This document shows positions 35,531 to 47,472 of a stretch of DNA of 64,000 nt, piece after piece. A program made the translations under genes and the position numbers. The notes under the pieces were generated by a model that was not told the DNA's origin, made no database searches, and worked only from the letters and a program-made list of their open reading frames with translations. The stretch is from Physcia stellaris (taxonomy: Eukaryota > Ascomycota > Lecanoromycetes > Caliciales > Physciaceae), in NCBI GenBank assembly GCA_018902385.1, contig JABSSW010000009.1:848418-912417 (forward strand), given 5' to 3'. Numbering within the stretch: position 1 is the stretch's first letter; every line of letters begins with the position of its first letter.

Positions 35531-36296
35531 TTTTGGGGTGGGTTGTGTGTGGATGGGTTATTTGGAGTTGTGGTATGATATTCTGATTTTTGTTTTTGGA
35601 TCTGGGTGGTAGCTTGGGTGCGATGGGATCATGTAGGAAAAGATCTGGGGGCTGAGTCGGCTGGTATATTAATCAAGTAAGGGGTTATGAGAGGGTTGGC
35701 CACTTGTAGGCAGGACTCGGCTTGTAAAATAATGGATGATGGGGATGATGAAAACGTTGAGAAAGTTTAATGGTAAATTCTTTCCAGACGAGAACTGCAT
35801 AGTGCGAGCGGCTGACTAACTTTTGTAGATTGCGGATGTTGGAAGACTTTATCTACGTTTTCAGGCTGCAATACTGCCTACTGTAAGATACCTTAGCAAC
35901 ATGGCTGGGAGAAGCACAGCCTCCTCGCCTCGGAAGGCTCGGATAGCCTTTGCTGCTGCCATTAGGTAGAGGATCTGCGCGTTCATTGATTCCTATTTCC
36001 AATATCTGGATGTTAGTATTAGTGTGCCCGAATCTCTCCATATATCTTAGTCCAAGGTTCAACCAATAGCCGCCTACTCATAGTCCTGTGCCTGTAAACC
36101 TATTAGCACTTATTTTACGCAGAGCAAGTGGTTTGGGGGAAGTAGGAATCTCCGTATCCTCGAGAAATTTGTGTATGAACTTTTCCTTTCTCTCAGCATT
36201 GAGTAGCACGTCCTCCTTCCACCGATCTCTTCTCTGCCTTCCATGTCTTCTAGCAACATCCCCTCTCATCCATTCCTGCCCCAAAGCGCGACCCCA
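35531..36296. other. intergenic, no supported gene
   Basis: Short frames only on both strands. Confidence 0.5.
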
Positions 36297-36536
36297 TCAA
36301 TCCATATACTCCAACAACTTCTCCTCCGCCTCATCCAGGACTCTCGCCCTCATCGCCCTCCTAAAGTTCCACATCAAGATGTGCTCAATTGCCACCAGCG
36401 CTGCGGAAAGTATCATGAGAATCCAGAACTCGAGCGGGAGCCCACAGGATGGGGTAAAGGGGCTTGGGTCAAATTCGATTACATTCTGGGCGTATGTGAG
36501 GGTGGAGTCGGGGGTACATGGTGGTGTTGGTGCCAT
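36297..36536 (-). CDS. small single-pass membrane protein (79 aa), orphan
   Basis: Single exon. The N-terminal about 33 residues are Pro/Thr-rich with two cysteines (PPCTPD, TPSCGLP). One span follows at about 35-56 (LEFWILMILSAALVAIEHILMW), then a basic stop-transfer (NFRRAMRARV) and a helical acidic end (LDEAEEKLLEYMD). Same layout and strand as the neighbouring small membrane genes. Confidence 0.6.
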   Translation of the reverse strand: MAPTPPCTPDSTLTYAQNVIEFDPSPFTPSCGLPLEFWILMILSAALVAIEHILMWNFRRAMRARVLDEAEEKLLEYMD

Positions 36537-38173
36537 GGGTTTTTTGGTTCTGTTGGTTGGCGATGGTCAGTTCTGTTTTGTTTCTTTGGTAGTAAGTCAG
36601 TGAAGGAGATGAGAGGAGGGGAAGGAGGAAGATACGAACCTATGTCTAGTCAAGAGGCACCAGTAGCCGAGTTTCAGGGTCTTCTTGGGGATGGTGATGA
36701 TGGTGAGGATTTGAGAATATGGAAGGAGGAAGTTATGGGAAGGGAATAGAATATGAGCAGGGGAGGCTAGTGAGAGATGTTGAGGAACTTGCGGCTGTGG
36801 CTTGCGATCCTGCACCTCCCGGATCTTGCTCAACCTCGTTGCTCAGCCACCGTGCAAAGACTGGACCATTTCGCTTTCGGTACTTAGCCCCTATTGGATG
36901 AGATTAGATGCTGGCACATTAACATAGGCAGATGAACATAGCCCCCGAGATCGGATCGAGACGCGGTTTTATGAGGTTTGGCGGTTTCCCAGAGAGGTGA
37001 TAGAAAAAGTGACACTACTACCTGCTCGCTGGCTAGAGGGTACAGACTGCTGTGTGGATGGACTCGCTTTGTTCTGGAGCTTCCATGCTTCACGGTCATA
37101 TATGTGGTACTTTGTTCGCAAAGTGGCTTGAACTTTCTGACATTGAATGTGAAATTTTAGGACTACGTACACGATTAGTCGACCGCGTGAGCGGAATAAA
37201 AGTGGACTTCTTAATAAAAAGAATAGATATTTCTTACGATTAACTCAGTTTGTAGCTGTTTTTCATTCCGAGACTAAATCTGTATGTGCTGAGAGGCACA
37301 TCCGGCAAGTCCCAAGCCGATTTCGCAATTGCATCATGAAGCGTTTTCGAAGCTGAGATGGTGAATCTTGATAATAGCCAAGTAGATGCTATAGCGAGTG
37401 GCGCGAGTTTCGAGACGAGCTCTATTATCGGTCTACTCCCTGGATCAAGTCTTTCCCACTCATAAGTGGGTGTGGCACTTTTAATCAAAGACGTATGTAC
37501 AAGCGTTTGGAAGACCAAGCTTTTACTGGGTTGATACATGCCATCGAAGAGTCCTCAAAACCTCTATCAGGGATTGATTCCCACGGTCCGAAAACTACTA
37601 GGACACCTTTCGATGATGTTTATGCGAACAGCGTTCCCATTGCCAACTGATATCGGCGTATGAGACTCCTTCCTCTTTCCCATGGATAAATCCAATACTG
37701 CTGATGGTATTTCAACTTCGAGGATGATAACGCCGAGTATGCCTTCAGTGGGCGCTCCGAAGAACTATTTTGAGTACCACATTTATTGTCCGGTTTCGGA
37801 AGCCTATCCCTGCATTTAGGCGCTATTGATCGCTTTTGTATTGTCGGAGTTTTTCTGCGGTTGTCGCCAGTACAGGTTAAAAGGTACGTCCTCTCCTTGT
37901 TTTTTGCTAGTACTCCATAGTAACTAGTGAGTGCGTCTGTTCGCCTGTCTGGAATCTGTCCCGTAGAATTCGTTAAAGCTTGAGGACATGCGGGGCCAAA
38001 GATATGCAATGTCAACAGACTGCAGGATCATGGTTCCCTCCATGGATGTTTTGACGATGGATTTACAGAGTATAAGCGGTTTTGCCGATGGTCTAATGCA
38101 CTGTTAGCCGCCCCATGAAGACTTACTTGTGAACTTATCGCTCGAACCTTCGACCCAACTTCTCGTCTTTGTG
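36537..38173. other. intergenic, no supported gene
   Basis: Frames at 37240-37539 and 37620-38015 on the minus strand lack motifs and are not called. Confidence 0.45.
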
Positions 38174-39301
38174 ATGCTTTTTGTACTATCTCCTTGGAAT
38201 CCCTGCGGATCGGGTATCACCATAATTGCATCATGTTTACTCGTGCTTTCGAGTATTGCTCCGACTATTGCACTCGATTCTCAAGGATCGAGCTTTGCAA
38301 ACAATGTCTCGTCGTCTGCACCTTCTCGGTAACGGAAAGAAATTAGCGCAGACTGGAAGGCCATACTGACAACCAATAGAAACCAGTCATACCATGTAGA
38401 TGTTTTTCCACCGGATGGGCGATTTAGATGTGAGCTCGACTACCAGAACAATGAACCTGTACTCGACCGCACCGAAATATACGCCACCGCCATCTCCCTC
38501 GTTTATCGGATATCTGAATACGACATGCGCAAATACTGGGAGCATAATCAATTTCAACTAAGTCGATACGATGTCTGCATTCGCTGGCGCTCAAAGAACC
38601 GCCCTGGTGAGGGACATTCTCAAACATTGCTGCAAACTCGTTTCATAACCAACGCGATGTTTTTCATAGGCGATGACATGGCTGCCGTGGCTAGTTGGAA
38701 ACCAGTTACCAGCCGAGTATACTGGTACAGTGAGTTAGTGGGGTACATCATCATCGGCCATAAATGTACTGGGCCCCACCTCCAGGACGACTTGATCAAC
38801 GGTCAACCCGGAAATAACACAGCAATGACCTCAACAAGTCTATCCCTCTATTCCGGACCATCCAAGAATATCACTTCTTTTGCAGATGATAGTCAGATCA
38901 GTATACAGTATAGCTTCCTCGATACCATGTTGAGATCCATCCCCGTCTTCCTCATGTGCCTCGGAGCTATGACCGCGGTTATCGAAGCAGGTCTCGATAA
39001 TCGATGTGCGGAGTTTACTCCAAGGGGCTTCATAGACTTCTCTATCAAAGCGGTGGAAGATCGTTTTGGAAACGTTAAGCTGCGGTACAGTCATATTCTC
39101 AGGGTTCTCTACAAGATTCCTTTGGAGATGGTCGCGAAGCTTCGGTGTGCTGAGGTGAATTTTGTTGTTTTTCTCGGAGATACGGCGATTGCTCATGGGA
39201 TCTTCGCAAAGATGAGACAAGTCTCGGATGTTGCATACGGTACTGCTGTAAGCCGGAAGCCTCTATGGCCTGTTGCCACGGCCGATGTTGCTGCCGCATG
39301 A
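38174..39301 (+). CDS. predicted secreted or membrane-anchored protein of unknown function (358 aa)
   Basis: Exons 38174-38328 and 38380-39301 join in phase. The N-terminus reads as a signal peptide (ITIIASCLLVLSSIAPTIALDSQ). A conserved-looking module follows with FRCELDYQNNEPVLDRTEIY, SLVYRISEYDMRKYW and YDVCIRWRSKN. The second half has a hydrophobic segment (SIPVFLMCLGAMTAVIEAGL) that may be a membrane span, and several N-x-S/T sites. The layout suggests a surface protein. Length and intron phase support a real gene but I do not recognise a family. Confidence 0.62.
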
Positions 39302-41902
39302 AAGACGACATTTTGAATATAAAATATTTGCGACTTGTTCATTGCATGGCTTACTTGTACACCTTGCAAGCCTTTGCCGGCAAATCCGTGGATCAAATGA
39401 TTCAGACTTCAAAATGAAGTTTTTTGCGAAACCCAATAGCCCACCACGCAAGGATGTGAGCCTGTCATCTGTGATGCAATGTATGTACGTATCTAGTAGA
39501 ATGGAAGCATTCTAAAATAAAATTTCCCCCTTATGGATCCTTTGTCGGCAGACGATGTTTAAAGATTGATTAGGAAAAGACTCCGGAAACGGGACGAGGG
39601 ACGTGCAGCATAGTGTCTCGACTAAGGTAGAGGAGTTCTTCTGCTGCAACGCCCCGGCCCACTACCGCCCTGTCAATACTCATTACTCGACTACCAAACA
39701 ATTGACAGCATCTTACGAGGTTCTGATATTGAATCTGATGAGCCACCATTCGCAGATGCTCGATGGATGATATGAGAATAATGGATACCCGAAATTCCAT
39801 TCAAGGCAGAAAATTGCGAATTGTGGAAAATTCTTGCATTTGATAGAGCAGCTTGATAATGCCTCAAAACAGAGCACGTGAGCGGATGTTGACAATAAGT
39901 CAAGTGGAAAAAGGGCTGGAAGTCGGTTTAAAGACGATCGATGTTTCTTGGGGCCTATCTTCATGGAGTCGACAAGGAAATGCTACTCTGAACGTATAGA
40001 AATGCGCGGATTGTTTTGTATGAATGACCTAGAGGACCAACCTCGTCATCGATTTAAGAGCGGCGCTAGAAGTCTGCTAAAAGCGGTCCGAAGCCCCATC
40101 TGTTAATGAAACCCCTGGAAGAATCGTGTTCTAACCACCATAACGAGAGAGAGCAGGTTAAGATACAACCTAGTTCACCAGGGACTGAGCTGAACGGCAC
40201 ACCAGCTTTGTCTGGCATCTCAATTGCCCCAGCCACATACCAGAGTTTGCCGATATCATGATAGACATTGACGGTCAGCGACATCAAAACACTTTACCTC
40301 CCGGCAAGGTCCGTGCCGCAACTTGAACGAAGTAGCGAGGACAATGCATTCAAGTACTGCGCAACGGTGAACAGTTTGATTGGCAAGGTAAAGACTCCAT
40401 TCGTAACCGCCGTGGCCGACTTCCAGGATTCGGAAGCATCGTTTCTAGATGGAAGAGTGCTTTCCGTCGAGAAGACACTGGCTCTATTCCGCCCGCGTGT
40501 AGCGCAAAGTAACGAATGAGTCGGCGGCTGACTGTATGTTATTAAAGACGGTGATAACGGGAGGAATAGAGCTATTGGAATGGCAGCAGGAAGTGATGGA
40601 ATTCGCTCATCTTAATCGACCATGGAACAATGCTTGTGGGAGTAGATTGCTCTCTGGATACCTGGTCTGGAGGTACCATGACCAGCGCGATAGTTTGGCG
40701 TTGGTAGCAGCTAAGTGGGTTGTCTCCTACGGAAACGGGGCGGATAAGCAGTCTGGACAGTCAGATCAGAGTTGATTTGCTACATCGTGATTGCCTGACA
40801 TCTTGATGACAACAACGTCAGTAACCGTGCCAGCGTTAGTATTTCATCTAGAACGTCTGTGCAGCTGTCAAAGTTCCTTTCAATGCCTACTTGATCGCTG
40901 AACGCTCCTGCGGGAATTGTCAAAGCTCGCACCGACACATTGCCCTTCCCGCTCGGCGGATCCTGAAGAGACAATAATGATGAGTAGCTACTTCGAGAAG
41001 GTTGGCCGTTCTCGGGATCATGGCTTGGACATTCGTCCTGATAGATTCACCTCCATAGCAGACTGAGTTTTGAACTCAGATCAGAAAAAAGTCCTCCCTG
41101 CGACTAGTCCTAGGATCGGGCCTAGAATTAACTCCAAGGAGGGAAGCGCCTTCGAGATGCAACACCCGATATTACTCACCCTCGTCAATTGGAAACCCGC
41201 GATGAAGCTGGAAAGAGAAAAGGAAGAGTAGGCAATTCAGTCGGATACGGGACGTCGAGAACATTTCTATATCGTACCCGCGAAAGGAGGGTGGCGTCCA
41301 AATCTGTGTCGCCGGGTAGCTGAAGACCATCGAGCGATGCAAGATGCTGATGAACCCAGAGCTCTGACCGGAGTCTGACCCTCAGCTGTGCGCCACAAAT
41401 ACAATCGCTACAAGTATCCAACGCAACCTGACATTGACAGGTCGGAGGAAGCTCAAGCCCGAGTGCTACTGTGGTAAACGCGGCTTGCATGAACACGAGG
41501 TCAAGTCAATCAAGATCGATCGATCTAGAATCTCGCCTTCACGCTTTGGGTCCACGCTATCCTACATAAGGAAAGTACAGCAGCTTAGCCGCCAGCCCGC
41601 TACCCGTAAGCGAGATATACAGCCAATCCAATCCATCCGCTCTCTGCTAACATTGATGGACTGAGTCTACAGTTTCGTAGGGATGGATCAAGCTTCATCT
41701 TGTAAACTCGGAAAATTGAATCCTACTCTGGATCACCACCCTACAGTCGAAGCTCGCGGAGGATATCTTGACCGAGTCTATAAGATGGACCTCAATCTCC
41801 CTCTTTTTCTGGACATAAAACACCATGCGTTCAATCCGGCTCAGCCCTTCTTGACTTGTCGACCATCTAGATCTGAACAAATCTCAAGATTAGCTCCGAA
41901 AA
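39302..41902. other. long gene-poor spacer
   Basis: 2.6 kb with short frames only. A minus frame at 41185-41496 starts with a hydrophobic stretch and has four cysteines close together (CQCQ, CSDCIC) but no other support. Plus frames at 40268-40519 and 40536-40775 look like chance or decayed sequence. Confidence 0.45.
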
Positions 41903-42918
41903 ATGTATATGCAAGCTTCCTTCATCGCCTTTGTGGCGCTATTCCACCAGGCTCTAGCGGCACCGAGCGAAGTCAGGGTCGAAGAACGAGGTCCGTTACG
42001 ATAATACACATCGACTGCATCAGGCACCTGAGACTAATACTTGGACAGCGTTGAAAAATAATTGCAATCGCGATAATCTCTTCCGCTCATTCATCGACCC
42101 GCGCTATAGTGCTTCAGCAAGTGCCTTCTGCAGCACCTACATCCGGTCAACCGTCAAGGCTACAGCTACTGAGACCACCACGTAAGCATGTTCCTTGGTA
42201 CTGCCGACACTGATACCTCTAACGGCCAAGTAGCACTACTGTCACTGCCAGTAAAGGAAAACGGGATCTCCCTGCAACGACTTCGTTCCCAGCATCAAGA
42301 CTTAGCAGCGCTTGCTCCTGCATTCTCACAGCAGCTCCCTCGCCTACAACTGTTTCCACAAAGGTGGTTACTACCGTCACAGTCACCAAATCTTCGACTT
42401 GCTCTGTGCCTACCCCGATTGTCAAGAATGGCGATTTCGAAACCGGAGCTCTCGCTCCTTGGACGGTCACCCCGTACGCCGATTATCCTGCAAATCTCCT
42501 CACTTATGGCGTGAAAGGGCCAGGTTATGCCGGATCTAAATACGCCCTGATTGCTAACGACACGCTTGCTGCGTCGTACGTCGAACTCGACTTTGAACAG
42601 TCCTTGACGGTTTGTCCGGGCGCCAAGTATAACTTTGCTGCAAAGTTCTACATAACTGACCCTGGAGATCAGCCCTCAAAGCACAAGAGGCAAGCCACCA
42701 ACCCGAACAAGCAAGTCTATGTCGAGGCGTTCGTGGATGACGTGTTGATTGCGTTCAATAAGGATGACGCTCCGGCTGGACCACCAATCGTTTGGTTGAC
42801 ATTAACGGGCACTTTCACGGCGACTTCCAACAAGGCGCAGCTGAAGGTTGAATTCGTTACCACGGACTTTTTGGTTGTTGAATTGGGTCTGGATAACGTG
42901 GTCGTCACACCAGCTTGA
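41903..42918 (+). CDS. predicted secreted protein with a CBM/CenC-like carbohydrate-binding domain
   Basis: Exons 41903-41971, 42024-42181 and 42234-42918 give 303 aa in phase. The first intron is the weakest call because the donor GTCAGG is poor and a nearby GTCGAA donor also fits. A signal peptide is clear (MQASFIAFVALFHQALAAPS). Next comes a Cys-containing segment typical of fungal surface proteins (NNCNRDNLFRSFIDPRYSASA, FCSTYI), a Thr/Val/Ser-rich linker with SSACSCILT, then the beta-sandwich domain from about base 42410: PIVKNGDFETGALAPWTV, YVELDFEQSLTVCPGAKY, and LKVEFVTTDFLVVELGLDNVVV at the end. This start (NGDFE..W) and end pattern is that of CBM_4_9-like domains, which bind glycans on enzymes or cell-wall proteins. 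No catalytic domain is attached. Confidence 0.78.
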
Positions 42919-43947
42919 GTGTGACTAGCTTCGTTAACTTCGAGTGATCCAAAGGTGGCAAGAAGGAAAGAAACTAATACGAGAAAGGTACTCGGCAAGG
43001 AGGTTTCATACATCTAAATGGATCTCGTTATAGCTAATGTTAGACTAATTCAATTTCGGCATTTATCTTCAAGAATTCGGCCTCGAAATACGAATTTTGT
43101 AGTTCATTAATGTTCTAATTGCGGGTACCGCCGCTGGTCAAACCTTTATTTCGGTAGACTCGGTAACATTCTAGCAGATTCATGCTTCGGATCATTACAC
43201 GCTCTCTATCCCACGGCCTGGTACTTGTACGTACCAATGTTTATATCTTAGCTCTGACGGACCTGCAATTACTCGGCTTTGGTGATATTTCAAGGTTAAT
43301 GTCTTTCTCATATTACTATACTCATATGCTTTGCGTCAACAGCGGTTACGCATTTTGCCACGATGGATATTCAGTGAAGATGAGATGTATGAGAGGCAAG
43401 ATCGCACTATACCAGACCATAGAATGCTCTGTATCTCTCACGGTATGATTTCGATCGTCCCACAGATTCTTCGCCTGGATGGGTACCCTCCAGCGTCGCA
43501 ATGCTTGACAATCTTGCCGCCTGCGATCATCCGCGATCCTTCAACCTTCATCTCTCGAATTCACTTCCAGGCAAGGCGGCTGCTATATTTCTAAGCCATT
43601 GGGTGTGATACATTTCCCAAATATTGCTGCGAACAATGGCGGGATTCCGGGTGTTCCGATGGGGTTTGCTTGATTGAACCTTTTGACTGGATCTTGACTA
43701 CGAAAATCATCATGAAAACCGGGGAAACAGTATTGATAATATGGTCCGAGAATATGGTACGCACCTAATTTAACAATACGACTGAGATATACTGATAGAC
43801 GCAAAAGTGCAACCAGTATCCCAGACTCTTCAACAATTGGAGAAGAAAATCCAACCCAGACAAAAGCTCAATCTACCGCTCTCATGCTTGTAGATCTTCC
43901 CATTTTCCTCCTTATAGCTATTCAATGTCCGAAGCACTAAGTGTTGC
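42919..43947. other. intergenic, no supported gene
   Basis: Short frames only; none with motifs. Confidence 0.5.
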
Positions 43948-44793
43948 TTACACCGGTACACGACTAGACGAATCATACCTGTCCCTGGTCCTCTCATTGA
44001 AGAAGGCGCAATTCTTCTTTCTCGCCTGTATCTCAGCTGCATACCTCTCCATCTCTTTGAAAACGGCATCTTGCCTATCAATCAGCTCCTGCATCTCCTC
44101 TTCAGGATACTTCCCTGCAGCTGTCGCCGAGCTACTCGATGCTCTTCTCCCAGAGTTGTCGATATCTTCCCCCGAATTGTCGACGAGGGCCACCCAGTGC
44201 TCTTCGGAGCTGTCGTCGTCTTGGACAGGCGTCTGTGATCCATCAGGGACTTCGGGACCATCCTCTTCTGCGGTCTGCGGATCCTCATCTGGCGCCTCAC
44301 TATCAGCTTCTGGATCCTGCGACTCGCCGTTTGACGTCCCACTATCGTCTTCCGACGTCTGACTATCCTCATCAGACGTCTCGCTGCTCTCCTCTGACGT
44401 CTGCAACTCCCCAACAGCGCTTTTCAACTCCTCTACCGAAGCTTGCAGTCCCTCAATAGAGCTCTGTGCTTCCCTCACCGAGTCCTTCAACGCTTGGTTA
44501 GCCGCCGCCAGCTCCTGAATGCTCTCCTTGAGCTTCCTATCCATTCCGTCTCTCTTCTGCGCCTTCTCAGCCCTCCTTTTCTCCTTGGCCCGCTGCCTCA
44601 GCTTCCCGGGCCGTCGTATGAGCCACACTATGCATGATCCGATGAGGAGCCAGTAAAGCAGGAAATCCACAATTTCAGACGTAGTGAGAGGCCTGTCATC
44701 GTGTGGAGGCTCATCGAACCTTAGGAAGGGCAACATCCTTTTGTTGTTGGCTCGGATGGCCTCCTCGACGTGCTTTTGGAGTATGGCGTCCAT
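43948..44793 (-). CDS. single-pass membrane protein with coiled coil and acidic repeat region (281 aa), orphan
   Basis: Single exon from MDAILQKHVEEAIRANNKR. One span at about 41-59 (IVDFLLYWLLIGSCIVWLI) is followed by a basic stretch (RRPGKLRQRAKEKRRAEKAQKR). A long coiled coil follows (ELAAANQALKDSVREAQSS..), then an acidic Ser/Glu/Asp-rich region made of imperfect SETSDEDSQTSEDD-type repeats. A final helix (PEEEMQELIDRQDAVFKEMERY) and basic segment close the protein. It is the largest of the minus-strand membrane-protein series. No family is recognised; the architecture would suit a membrane tether. Confidence 0.65.
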   Translation of the reverse strand: MDAILQKHVEEAIRANNKRMLPFLRFDEPPHDDRPLTTSEIVDFLLYWLLIGSCIVWLIRRPGKLRQRAKEKRRAEKAQKRDGMDRKLKESIQELAAANQALKDSVREAQSSIEGLQASVEELKSAVGELQTSEESSETSDEDSQTSEDDSGTSNGESQDPEADSEAPDEDPQTAEEDGPEVPDGSQTPVQDDDSSEEHWVALVDNSGEDIDNSGRRASSSSATAAGKYPEEEMQELIDRQDAVFKEMERYAAEIQARKKNCAFFNERTRDRYDSSSRVPV

Positions 44794-45446
44794 TGCTGAG
44801 GTTGGCTTACCTTTTGTCGGTTATTAGGATTGAGGTGGTGATGCTGAGAGTAGTTGGAGTAATTGAACTGTATATTGCGACCTATACTTGTGAGTTATAG
44901 CCTTTGAATTGGGGAAGACTAGGCGAATGTAGCTGAGGTGAGAGGAAGTGGATTTTTATACTACTATGAGAAGTTACTCACGCCACAAATCCAATACTTA
45001 ATAGGTACTGATGATGGAGAGAGTGTTAGATTGCTTGTTGTATGATAAACAGAGATTTATACTCGTGACTTTCAGATGAGTTGAGAATGAATCGGATGGA
45101 GCAGAGGTGAGAGAGGGTACCCTTATATATTACTATAGGGAAATCGACTCTTGATTTAGTCAACGAGTATTTGTTGAGCGAGTTGTTGAGAATATTACAC
45201 GCCACAGATCTAGAACTCCTTTCGAAAAAAAAAAAAAACAGATGATAGCCTGTTTTGTGAATGATATCGAGTCCGGTAATTGATTCTTATTCCTTCTTGT
45301 TCCTGAATATGCAGGTCGGGTGATCTTGATCTGGCGAGTAATGCATCAAACCGTTATGAGTTCCATCTGGGATGAGTGACCAGTTATTTCCATAGATCTT
45401 GAATCCCCTCCCACTACCCCACGTATCCCCACCATTCCAAAACTTT
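44794..45446. other. upstream spacer with internal duplication
   Basis: Holds two copies of CACGCCACA (44979-44987 and 45198-45206) in related contexts, with ATGAGTTGAGAATGAATCGG-like sequence between them. A run of 14 A lies at 45225-45238. No gene is supported. Confidence 0.5.
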
Positions 45447-45707
45447 TTACCCTCTCATCTCCTTCCTCCCTTCACCAAACAGACCTTCCTCCCCTTTCCC
45501 CCATCCCCTCCTCCCCCAAATCTCTCGGTCTTCCACCCTCTCTCCTTTCCTACCAATCCCGAACGCCTCGAAACAATATCCCACCGCCAGCACCGCCACA
45601 AAGACATACATCACCCCCGCGCTCGCAGCAGCGGTGATGTTGGCGCTTGTTGGATGTTGTGATGGCACCCTATTGGTAGGATTGGGGCGTCGACGTTTGC
45701 TAAGCAT
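45447..45707 (-). CDS. small single-pass membrane protein (86 aa), orphan
   Basis: Chosen start MLSKRRRPNPTNRV at 45707. The N-terminus is basic. One span at about 24-46 (ITAAASAGVMYVFVAVLAVGYCFEAF) is followed by a charged tail rich in Gly/Arg/Glu (GRKGERVEDREIWGRRGWGKGEEG). The frame is open further upstream without Met until much earlier, so a spliced first exon (for example from the MATTKAPPN start at about 45823) is possible. Same layout and strand as its neighbours. Confidence 0.5.
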   Translation of the reverse strand: MLSKRRRPNPTNRVPSQHPTSANITAAASAGVMYVFVAVLAVGYCFEAFGIGRKGERVEDREIWGRRGWGKGEEGLFGEGRKEMRG

Positions 45708-46213
45708 AGGGAGAGGGGGAGGATTATTTGATGTGATCGTGCTGCTGGGGAGAGGGGATGAGGAGGTGAGGATGGGGAGGGAGGGGTGGCTTGGACTGTG
45801 TTTGGAGGTGCTTTGGTGGTGGCCATTTTTTTGGAGTGAGATTGTTGTGGTGGGATTTTTTTCTGTTGGGGGTGATGAATGAGAAAATGGGATTCTCGCT
45901 GCTAGATGACGGGATAAAGGAATCTGAGGTGATAAGAGTGGCGATATGGGATGCAGGTATGAATGGAAGACATGATCGCGGACTATTGATACAGAATTAA
46001 TATACCTTGGGACCCGTACCGTTGAGGCAGAACTAAAAATTCGTAAAATCCAATAGGTGTACTCAAATTGAGGAATTGTTGAGCGCATCGTTGAAAATCG
46101 TGCACGCCACAAACCTAACCTCTCTCAGCACTTCATCGAAATGTCCTCCATAGTCCATCATATTTCCCATCTAAACCGTCTCTACTCTCCCAGTCTCTAA
46201 ATATGCATCCCAC

Positions 46214-46489
46214 TTATCCCCCCTCTGCCTCCTTCGCTTTCCTCCTCTCCTCCAAACACCACCGCACAATAGCGACAAACATCCCTCCCACTCCCACGCA
46301 AGCCGCAACATTCAAAGCAGTGAGATCGTCGATTGCGGTCTCCACGGTTTTCAAAAACAGGAGTAGACACCCAAATGCGATGCCGATCCCAAGTAGCGAG
46401 AAGAGGAATGAGAAGATGGTGGGAGGTGGGGAAGTATTGGCGGTCTCGGAGGTGTCGGTGATCGTGATGGTGGGTATTTTGGTGGACAT
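46214..46489 (-). CDS. small two-span membrane protein (91 aa), orphan
   Basis: Start MSTKIPTITITDTSETANTS at 46489, a Thr/Ser-rich head. Two spans follow at about 25-47 (IFSFLFSLLGIGIAFGCLLLFL) and 57-77 (ALNVAACVGVGGMFVAIVRW), then a charged tail (CLEERRKAKEAEGG). Single exon, minus strand. No family recognised. Confidence 0.58.
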   Translation of the reverse strand: MSTKIPTITITDTSETANTSPPPTIFSFLFSLLGIGIAFGCLLLFLKTVETAIDDLTALNVAACVGVGGMFVAIVRWCLEERRKAKEAEGG

Positions 46490-47472
46490 ATTAGGGGATT
46501 TTGGTGGGTGCGAGGGGTGGATTTTAGATGGTTTTGAGGTAGGCGATGGAGGATTGGGTTTTGAGAAACTTTGGGGTATAGGTAGCTTGATTGTGCGAAG
46601 AAGGATCACCGGAAAGTACGAAGAAATCCTGGATATAAGAAGTAGACTCATTTGGACAATAAATCGGAAGAGCATGGAATGTTTATAGAGATTCAACTTC
46701 TGGAGTAGTATCCGTGCGTAAGGTTGAGGTTGAATCAAAAGCGAATTGTGGCTTGAGAGGGTCTCAACATTGAATTTGATTGATCGGATGCTGGAATCGT
46801 TTGAAAATCATAGCATTATCATTTTGCATTTCTCCGGCAGTAATCGAGTAAATCATGAAGGTATGTAATACTGTTGAGGATGCTGCACGCCACAAGGCCA
46901 ATAGATAGTTCAATATGCAAGAATACCATCGGAGCCCAGAATCATCTCATCAAATCGTCGACTTTATTTATGGTATGCTTCTAAGTCACTCGAGCCTTCA
47001 AATATCTAGAAACGGAGACAAAGAGAACAATGTTCCCGGGAATTACTTCTTTCCATAAGACTTTCTTTTTTTCCTTATAAACCCTACTCCGCATAATAAA
47101 TCTCCTCTCGTCACTACCCGCTCAACCTTTATAAAAGAGCGGGTCAAAGGTATTGCATAGTGAACAGTCCCGAAAAAGACTGTGACGTGTAGAAAACATC
47201 ATCTTTTGACTTCGTCTCAAATCGCGTATTCGTAGGTCTATAAAGTACCCACAAGATCGGTTCCTGATCAGTTAATCAATTCTCTTCATGCTTTGCTCCA
47301 CTATGCAACATCTTTGACCCATTCTTTGTTTCGTAGCCCACCTTTCCTCTTACCATATCCAGCTTCCAGATCTCCATCTCCATCCCAATTCCAATCCCAT
47401 TCTCCCTCACCATCGCTACATCTTCATCAGTCTGCCCCTTCATCATCCACATATATTCACACCGTACAACAC
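46490..47472. other. intergenic spacer with one CACGCCACA copy
   Basis: No gene is supported. A plus frame at 47293-47481 is a low-complexity Ser/Pro/His reading of a CT-rich stretch. Confidence 0.5.

Larger units (their letters stand above)
44979..46894 (-). promoter_or_regulatory. repeated upstream motif TGTGGCGTG (four copies)
   Basis: On the plus strand CACGCCACA occurs at 44979-44987, 45198-45206, 46103-46111 and 46886-46894. Three of the four copies are preceded by GTTGA(G)-rich sequence. Copies lie upstream of the minus-strand membrane genes at 43948-44793, 45447-45707 and 46214-46489. They may be a shared promoter element or simply the trace of duplication. Confidence 0.45.

Noticed and set aside
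41185-41496. Cys-rich minus frame resembling a small secreted protein
   Set aside because: The hydrophobic start is short, cysteines are clustered in one place only, and no splice or promoter support is seen.
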